A stretch of 17,911 nucleotides of DNA from assembly GCA_900541345.1 (NCBI GenBank), contig UQJE01000053.1:1-17911 (forward strand), in the 5' to 3' direction. This DNA comes from an uncultured Blautia sp. (GTDB taxonomy: Bacteria; Bacillota; Clostridia; Lachnospirales; Lachnospiraceae). The notes beneath the pieces were generated by a model. The model did not search any database and was not told where the DNA came from. It saw only the letters and a list, made by a program, of their open reading frames with translations. A program made the position numbers and the translations under genes. Shown here one piece after another: positions 13,384 through 17,911 of this stretch (the stretch's first letter is position 1; each line of letters starts with the position of its first letter).

Positions 13384-14589
13384 ATGAAAAACAAAATGGT
13401 AAAAGCACTTGTACTGGCGCTTACAATGTCTACAATTATGATGACAGGTTCTGTTGCAACATTTGCAGAGGAAACTACAGCTACAGAAGAGGCAGCAGAG
13501 GGTGAAACTGCAGATGCAGATAAAGAGGCTGCGGATAAAGTTGCCGCTTTAATTGATGGGATTTATGTACAGGAAAGAACAGAGACAACAGATGAGGATT
13601 GTAAAGCAGCAAAAGAGGCATGGGATGCGCTTACAGATGAACAGAAAGCTCTTGTAGAAGGAGAAGAAGCAAGCCCGGATTATTTTGGACTCGACACAGG
13701 TGATGCGTCTAAAGACGATGCAAGAAATGCAGATGAAATTGGAGAAAATGAACTTCTTGTGGTAAGTTTTGGTACTTCTTACAATGACAGCCGTGTAGCG
13801 GATATTAAAGGTATTGAAGATGCGCTTCAGGAAGCATATCCGGACTGGTCCGTAAGAAGAGCATTTACTGCACAGATTATTATTAATCACGTACAGGCAA
13901 GAGACGGAGAAGTGATCGACAATATGCAGCAGGCTCTTGACCGTGCAGTGGAAAACGGTGTGAAAAATCTTGTAGTGCAGCCGACTCATTTAATGCATGG
14001 AGCTGAGTACGATGAAATGATGGAAGTTCTGGATTCCTATAATGATAAATTTGAAAGCATTTCCGTGGCAGAGCCAATGCTTGGTGAAGTAGGGGATGAC
14101 GCTTCTATTATTAATGAGGATAAGGCTGCTGTGGCAGAAGCAATTGCAAATGCGGCAGTAAAAGATGCAGGATATGAAACAATGGATGCTGCAGCAGAGG
14201 ATGGTACAGCCTTTGTATTTATGGGACATGGAACTTCTCATACTGCAAAAGTAACTTATAGTCAGATGCAGACACAGATGAATGAGCTTGGATATAAAAA
14301 TGCATTTATAGGTACAGTAGAAGGTGAGCCGGAAGAAACTTCCTGTGATGCAGTGATTGAAGCAGTAAAAGAAGCAGGATACAAAAAAGTAGTCCTTCGT
14401 CCTCTTATGGTAGTTGCAGGTGATCATGCAAATAATGACATGGCAGGTGCAGAAGAGGATTCCTGGAAGAGTATGTTTGAAGCATCCGGGGCATTTGAAA
14501 AGGTAGATACACAGATTACAGGTCTTGGAAGCCTTCCGGAAGTACAGCACCTCTTCGTAGAGCATACAAAAGCAGCAATGGAGAAATAA
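13384..14589 (+). CDS. cbiK: Exported CbiK-like sirohydrochlorin cobaltochelatase
   Basis: A 401-aa protein with a Sec signal peptide (hydrophobic ALVLALTMSTIMMTGSVA, likely cut after VATFA at about residue 28), an acidic helical extension (about 29-120), and a complete CbiK domain (about 123-400). Domain landmarks: VVSFGTSYNDSR (126-137), VRRAFTAQIIINHVQARDG, QPTHLMHGAEYDEM with His202, FMGHGTSH with His282 and His286, IGTVEGEPEE, and VVAGDHANNDMAG. His202 and the GHG His match the metal-binding histidines of CbiK. CbiK inserts Co2+ into sirohydrochlorin and is usually cytoplasmic; a periplasmic form exists in Desulfovibrio. Here it is predicted outside the membrane. The extension contains EAWDALTDEQKALVE (78-92), a helical motif common in clostridial surface proteins. 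AGGAGG at 13371-13376. Alternative role: binding or moving a tetrapyrrole rather than chelation. Confidence 0.9.
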   Translation: MKNKMVKALVLALTMSTIMMTGSVATFAEETTATEEAAEGETADADKEAADKVAALIDGIYVQERTETTDEDCKAAKEAWDALTDEQKALVEGEEASPDYFGLDTGDASKDDARNADEIGENELLVVSFGTSYNDSRVADIKGIEDALQEAYPDWSVRRAFTAQIIINHVQARDGEVIDNMQQALDRAVENGVKNLVVQPTHLMHGAEYDEMMEVLDSYNDKFESISVAEPMLGEVGDDASIINEDKAAVAEAIANAAVKDAGYETMDAAAEDGTAFVFMGHGTSHTAKVTYSQMQTQMNELGYKNAFIGTVEGEPEETSCDAVIEAVKEAGYKKVVLRPLMVVAGDHANNDMAGAEEDSWKSMFEASGAFEKVDTQITGLGSLPEVQHLFVEHTKAAMEK

Positions 14590-14593
14590 AACA

Positions 14594-15445
14594 ATGAAAA
14601 AGAAACAACTGGCAATACTTACTATGGCAGCACTGCTTATGGCAGTGCCTGCCAATGTTTCTGTCTTTGGAGCAGAAAATACAAAAGAGGAAAGTACCGA
14701 AAGTACAGTTTTAGAAGATGGTGTTTACAGCGCAGTTTTTGACACAGACAGTGGAATGTTCCATGTAAATGAGTCGTTGGATGGACGCGGTACTTTAACA
14801 GTAAAAGATGGAAAAATGACAATTCACGTCAGTCTTGCATCAAAGGGTATTCTCAATCTGTTTCCGGGAAAAGCAGAAGATGCAAAAAAAGAAGGCGCAG
14901 AGCTTTTAGAACCGACAACAGATAAGGTGACCTATAAGGACGGTTATGAGGAAGAGGTTTATGGCTTTGACATTCCGGTTCCGGCTCTTGACGAGGAGTT
15001 TGATGTTGCGCTTATCGGAAAAAAGGGAAAATGGTACGACCATAAGGTAAGTGTATCTGATCCGAAAAAAGAAGAGGAAACATCTTCAGAAGGGATTGGA
15101 AAAACCGCAGAGGATCTGGGCCTTGAAGATGGAAATTATACCGTTTCTGTGGCTTTAGAGGGCGGATCCGGACGTGCAACTGTGGAAGAGACAGCAGAGC
15201 TGGAAATCAAAGAGGGTGTTTCTACAGCAACGATTGTATGGAGCAGTCCAAACTATGATTACATGTTGGTGGAAGATAAAAAATATACACCGGTCAATAA
15301 AGAAGGGAATTCTGCATTTGCAATTCCTGTAAAATGTTTTGACGAAAAATTGCCGGTAACGGCGGACACCGTAGCTATGGGAACGCCTCATGAAATTGAA
15401 TATACACTGCAGTTTGATTCTGAAACAATTGAAAAGGCGAAATGA
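14594..15445 (+). CDS. Secreted protein with a duplicated NEAT-like domain, function unknown
   Basis: A 283-aa exported protein (signal peptide residues 1-26; LAILTMAALLMAVPANVSVFG). Two related beta-rich domains follow, each starting LEDGxY (LEDGVY at 40-45, LEDGNY at 177-182; period 137), separated by an acidic Lys/Glu-rich linker. Shared features: GxxTxTVKDGKMTIHV / TAELEIKEGVSTATIV, then FDIPVPALDEEFDV / FAIPVKCFDEKLPV, ending KWYDHKVSV / HEIEYTLQF. Strand order resembles NEAT haem-binding domains, but I see no convincing NEAT Tyr signature, so that is tentative. No lipobox, LPxTG or C-terminal helix is present. It starts 4 nt after cbiK, with its ribosome binding site inside that gene's end, and overlaps the next gene. 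Likely role: extracellular ligand binding for the transporter. Confidence 0.75.
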   Translation: MKKKQLAILTMAALLMAVPANVSVFGAENTKEESTESTVLEDGVYSAVFDTDSGMFHVNESLDGRGTLTVKDGKMTIHVSLASKGILNLFPGKAEDAKKEGAELLEPTTDKVTYKDGYEEEVYGFDIPVPALDEEFDVALIGKKGKWYDHKVSVSDPKKEEETSSEGIGKTAEDLGLEDGNYTVSVALEGGSGRATVEETAELEIKEGVSTATIVWSSPNYDYMLVEDKKYTPVNKEGNSAFAIPVKCFDEKLPVTADTVAMGTPHEIEYTLQFDSETIEKAK

Positions 15446-16581
15446 TGAAAAAAACAGTAAGGTACTCTCTTCTGTTTACAGTAATGCTTCTTTTTGTCTG
15501 TACTTTTTCTGTACAGGCAAAGGAAGCTGTTTCTGTTTCTGGTCTGGAATATGAAAGAAGCATGGAACTTTCGTATGCAGAAGAATTTTCAGTGGATTAT
15601 TATAAAGGTGGATACACCTTGATTACAATTGGGGACAACGACAGATTTCTTGTGGTTCCGGAGGGAAAAGAAGCGCCGGAAAATATGGAATCGGGGATTA
15701 AGGTTTTAAAACAGCCGTTAAAAAATATATATCTTGTGGCAACCTCTGCTATGGATTTTTTTGTATCTCTTGATGGGCTTGAAAGCATACGCCTTTCCGG
15801 TACGAATGAAAATGGATGGTATATAGACGAGGCAAAAAAGGCTCTGCAAGATGGCAGTATTCTTTTTGCCGGAAAATACAGTGCGCCGGATTATGAACTG
15901 ATTCTTGGAGAAAAGTGCAGTCTTGCCGTGGAATCTACCATGATTTATCATACTCCGGAGGTAAAGGAGAAACTGGAGCAGTTTAAAATTCCTGTTCTTG
16001 TGGAGCGTTCCAGTTATGAATCGCATCCTCTTGGACGTACAGAATGGATTAAGCTTTATGGGGTACTTCTGGGAAAGGAAGAAGATGCGGAAGAACTTTT
16101 TAAAGAGCAGGAAGAACGAATGGAAACAGTTCTTTCAGAAAAAAACACAGGAAAAACAGTGGCATTTTTCTATATTACCACAAATGGTCTGGCAAATGTA
16201 CGAAAATCAAATGATTACGTTTCTAAAATGATTGAGCTTGCAGGAGGCAAATACATTTTTGAAAATCTGGGAGAAAACGACAATGCGCTGTCTACTGTCA
16301 ATATGCAGATGGAAGAGTTTTACGCAAAGGCGAAAGATGCAGATTATATTATTTATAACAGTGCCATTGACGGAGAACTTCAGACAATGGAGCAGCTTCT
16401 TGAAAAAAGTAACCTTTTAAAAGATTTTAAGGCAGTAAAAAATGGAAATGTATGGTGTACAGGCAAAAATCTCTTTCAGGAATCCACAGGACTTGGTGTT
16501 ATGATAGAGGATATTCATAAGATGCTGAACAGTGAGGGAGATTCTCTTACAGAGCTTACTTATATGCACCGTTTAAAATAA
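15442..16581 (+). CDS. ABC transporter substrate-binding protein (FecB/BtuF-like, PF01497-type)
   Basis: A 379-aa class III periplasmic-binding protein of the iron-siderophore/haem/cobalamin type. The signal peptide (SLLFTVMLLFVCTFSVQA) is probably cut at VQA-KEA. The two lobes are recognisable: KLGIYL-type openings are replaced by GSILFAGKYSAPDYELILGE, then MIYHTPEVKEKLEQFKIPV, ERSSYESHPLGRTEWIKLYG, the long linker helix with EDAEELFKEQEERM, and the second lobe VAFFYITTNGLANVRKSNDY, IELAGGKYIFENLG, LLKDFKAVKNGNVW. There is no proper lipobox (LFVC has Phe-Val before Cys), unusual for a Gram-positive binding protein. Start is ATG 15442 (ATGA overlap with the previous stop) or ATG 15445, which suits the AAGG at 15434 slightly better. 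The ligand is unknown; riboswitch control suggests a corrinoid, cobalt complex or tetrapyrrole. Confidence 0.88.
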   Translation: MMKKTVRYSLLFTVMLLFVCTFSVQAKEAVSVSGLEYERSMELSYAEEFSVDYYKGGYTLITIGDNDRFLVVPEGKEAPENMESGIKVLKQPLKNIYLVATSAMDFFVSLDGLESIRLSGTNENGWYIDEAKKALQDGSILFAGKYSAPDYELILGEKCSLAVESTMIYHTPEVKEKLEQFKIPVLVERSSYESHPLGRTEWIKLYGVLLGKEEDAEELFKEQEERMETVLSEKNTGKTVAFFYITTNGLANVRKSNDYVSKMIELAGGKYIFENLGENDNALSTVNMQMEEFYAKAKDADYIIYNSAIDGELQTMEQLLEKSNLLKDFKAVKNGNVWCTGKNLFQESTGLGVMIEDIHKMLNSEGDSLTELTYMHRLK

Positions 16582-16605
16582 AAGGGGAAAGGGAACAAAC
16601 AGGAA

Positions 16606-17624
16606 ATGACACAGAAAACAGGGAAAAGCAGATATTGGCTTTCTTTTACAGGATTATTTCTTCTGTTGATGATTTTTACAGTGTGGAACATCAATTCTGG
16701 AACAATAGAATTATCACTAAAAGAAATTGCCGGTATTATTTTTCAAAGACAAGGAGAAGAGACTGCTTTTAATATTATCTGGAAATCCGGCTGCCGCGTA
16801 TTATTGCCTGCGTTGTTTTGGGGGGCGCTCTCTCTGTATCAGGTTTTCTTCTGCAGACATTTTTTGCCAATCCTATTGCAGGACCCTTTGAACTTGGCAT
16901 TTCTTCAGGGGCAAAGCTTGTAGTTGCTCTCCTAATGATTTCGTTTCTTCAGAAATCCCAAACTGTGGGGAGCGGAACCATGATACTTGCTGCGTTTATT
17001 GGTTCCATGATTTCTATGGCATTTGTACTTTTGATTGCAAGAAAAGTGAGAAATATGTCCATGCTGATTGTGAGCGGAGTAATGATAGGGTATATTTGTT
17101 CAGCGATAACAGATTTTCTTGTGACTTTTGCAGATGATTCCAATATTGTAAATCTTCATAACTGGTCACTTGGAAGTTTTTCCGGAATTTCCTGGGAAAA
17201 TGTAAAGGTAATGTCAGTTACAGTACTGGTTTCTATGATAATTACTTTTTTTCTGTCAAAGCCGATCAGTGCCTACCAGTTAGGGGAAGGTTATGCGCAA
17301 AGTATGGGAGTGAATATAAAAGTGTTTCGTGTTACGCTTATCCTACTTTCCAGCGTACTATCTGCTTGTGTTACTGCCTTTGCCGGGCCGATTTCTTTTC
17401 TTGGTGTCGCTGCTCCCCATCTTGTAAAAAGTCTTTTGAAAACATCAAAGCCAATTCTTGTAATACCGGGCTGTTTTCTGGGTGGGGCAGCATTCTGCCT
17501 GTTCTGCGATTTGATTGCCCGTACTGTATTTGCTCCCTCAGAGCTTAGTATCAGTTCGGTGACTGCCATATTTGGAGCGCCGGTTGTGATATACATTATG
17601 ATACGGAAAAAGCAGAAAATTTAG
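16606..17624 (+). pseudogene. FecCD/BtuC-family ABC permease, broken by a single-base frameshift
   Basis: Two overlapping frames together make one normal-length (about 339-aa) FecCD-type permease. The first (from ATG 16606) gives TGLFLLLMIFTVWNINSG, LSLKEIAGIIF and FNIIWK. After the AAA at 16783-16785 the correct frame is one base back: IRLPRIIACVVLGGALSVSG, then LLQTFFANPIAGPFELGISSG, all typical of the family's first half. The second frame continues cleanly to TAG 17624, with SLGSFSGISWENV, LGEGYAQSMGVN and GPISFLGVAAPHLVK. Without correction the protein stops at 16923 after about 105 residues. Restoring one A (tggaaaatccgg) gives an intact protein. This is either a genuine one-base loss in an A run or a sequencing/assembly error. 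It would export or import nothing if real; the partner ATPase follows with a normal ribosome binding site. Confidence 0.88.
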
Positions 17625-17638
17625 AAGGACGTACAATT

Positions 17639-17911
17639 ATGGAATCGTATTTTTTTCAGACAGAGAAGCTTTCAGTGGGATATGACGGAAAGCCTTTGAT
17701 AAAAGAAATAGAAATAAAATTAAACAGGGGTCAGATTCTTACATTAATTGGGCCAAATGGAGCGGGAAAATCCACTATTTTAAAAAGTATTACAAGACAG
17801 CTTAAAACAGTCGGGGGAACGGTTTATCTTGAGCAAAAAGAAATGCAGAAAATGTCAGATAGAGCTATTTCCAAAAAGCTTTCTATTGTTATGACAGAGA
17901 GAATGAATACA
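17639..17911 (+). CDS. ABC transporter ATP-binding protein (FecE/BtuD-like), 5' part
   Basis: The first 91 codons of the importer's ATPase; the gene runs off the right edge. The N-terminus MESYFFQTEKLSVGYDGK leads to Walker A GPNGAGKST (about residues 41-49) and TVGGTVYLEQKEM. The Q-loop position reads LSIVMTERMNT, with Glu where most ABC ATPases have Gln. TE/TD-R variants at this point are familiar to me in FecE-like ATPases of anaerobes. Signature motif, Walker B and H-loop are beyond the window. AGAAGGA overlaps the permease stop, 14 nt before the ATG, so it is the last visible gene of the riboswitch operon. Confidence 0.93.
   Translation, partial: MESYFFQTEKLSVGYDGKPLIKEIEIKLNRGQILTLIGPNGAGKSTILKSITRQLKTVGGTVYLEQKEMQKMSDRAISKKLSIVMTERMNT

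Noticed and set aside
13990..14655. A 221-codon minus-strand ORF opposite the chelatase
   Set aside because: Its composition (Cys, Phe, Ile, His-rich) is the usual antisense shadow of a Glu/Ala/Lys-rich gene, and the plus strand has clear CbiK homology.
16760..16800. Programmed -1 frameshift joining the two permease frames
   Set aside because: The site is tgg aaa tcc, which does not fit a slippery heptamer and has no evident stimulatory structure; FecCD permeases are not known to need one. A base loss or error is simpler.
1..17911. CRISPR array, tRNA or rRNA genes
   Set aside because: No regularly spaced repeats with unique spacers, no tRNA T-loop/acceptor pattern and no rRNA-like segment were seen.

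Overview
The window looks like the chromosome of a low-GC, Gram-positive, anaerobic Clostridia member, most likely a Lachnospiraceae-type gut bacterium. The reasons are AT-rich DNA with strong GGAGG-type ribosome binding sites, a RecU resolvase, a RelQ-type alarmone synthetase, a short single-pass type I signal peptidase, and a cobalamin riboswitch over an exported CbiK-like chelatase. The family assignment is inference from gene types and order, not from a marker gene.

Layout. (1) Positions 1-1337 hold an IS3-family (IS150-like) insertion sequence on the minus strand, cut by the left window edge. Its transposase depends on a -1 frameshift, and a hairpin at its end buries the orfA ribosome binding site. 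The IS abuts the C-terminal remnant of a group II intron reverse transcriptase (1338-1736), so one mobile element sits in the remains of another. (2) Positions 1789-4849 hold a divergent sugar module: an AraC-type regulator facing a GH151/GHL6-like glycoside hydrolase (putative alpha-L-fucosidase). Four copies of a TGCTA motif lie between them, and a symmetric terminator closes the hydrolase gene. (3) Positions 4932-5750 hold a membrane-anchored M23 peptidase. (4) Positions 5815-12948 are a tightly packed, co-directional block: relQ, a HAD phosphatase, ygiQ, an unknown two-helix membrane protein, an RluA-type pseudouridine synthase, signal peptidase I, recU, and an unusual HisF-like/HisE fusion. 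(5) From 12957 to the right edge is a cobalamin-riboswitch operon: exported CbiK-like chelatase, an exported protein with a duplicated NEAT-like domain, a secreted FecB/BtuF-type substrate-binding protein, a FecCD/BtuC-type permease broken by a one-base frameshift, and the start of the partner ATPase.

How it fits together. The most interesting part is region 5. A B12-sensing riboswitch ending in a clear intrinsic terminator controls three proteins exported beyond the membrane plus an ABC importer. I read this as a surface system that captures or modifies a metal-tetrapyrrole, cobalt or a corrinoid precursor and imports it when cobalamin is scarce. The ligand cannot be determined from sequence. 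The permease frameshift means the importer may be inactive in this strain, unless the missing base is a sequencing error. The fusion at 11953-12948 is also notable. Its HisF-like barrel has lost both catalytic aspartates, and no HisI domain precedes HisE.
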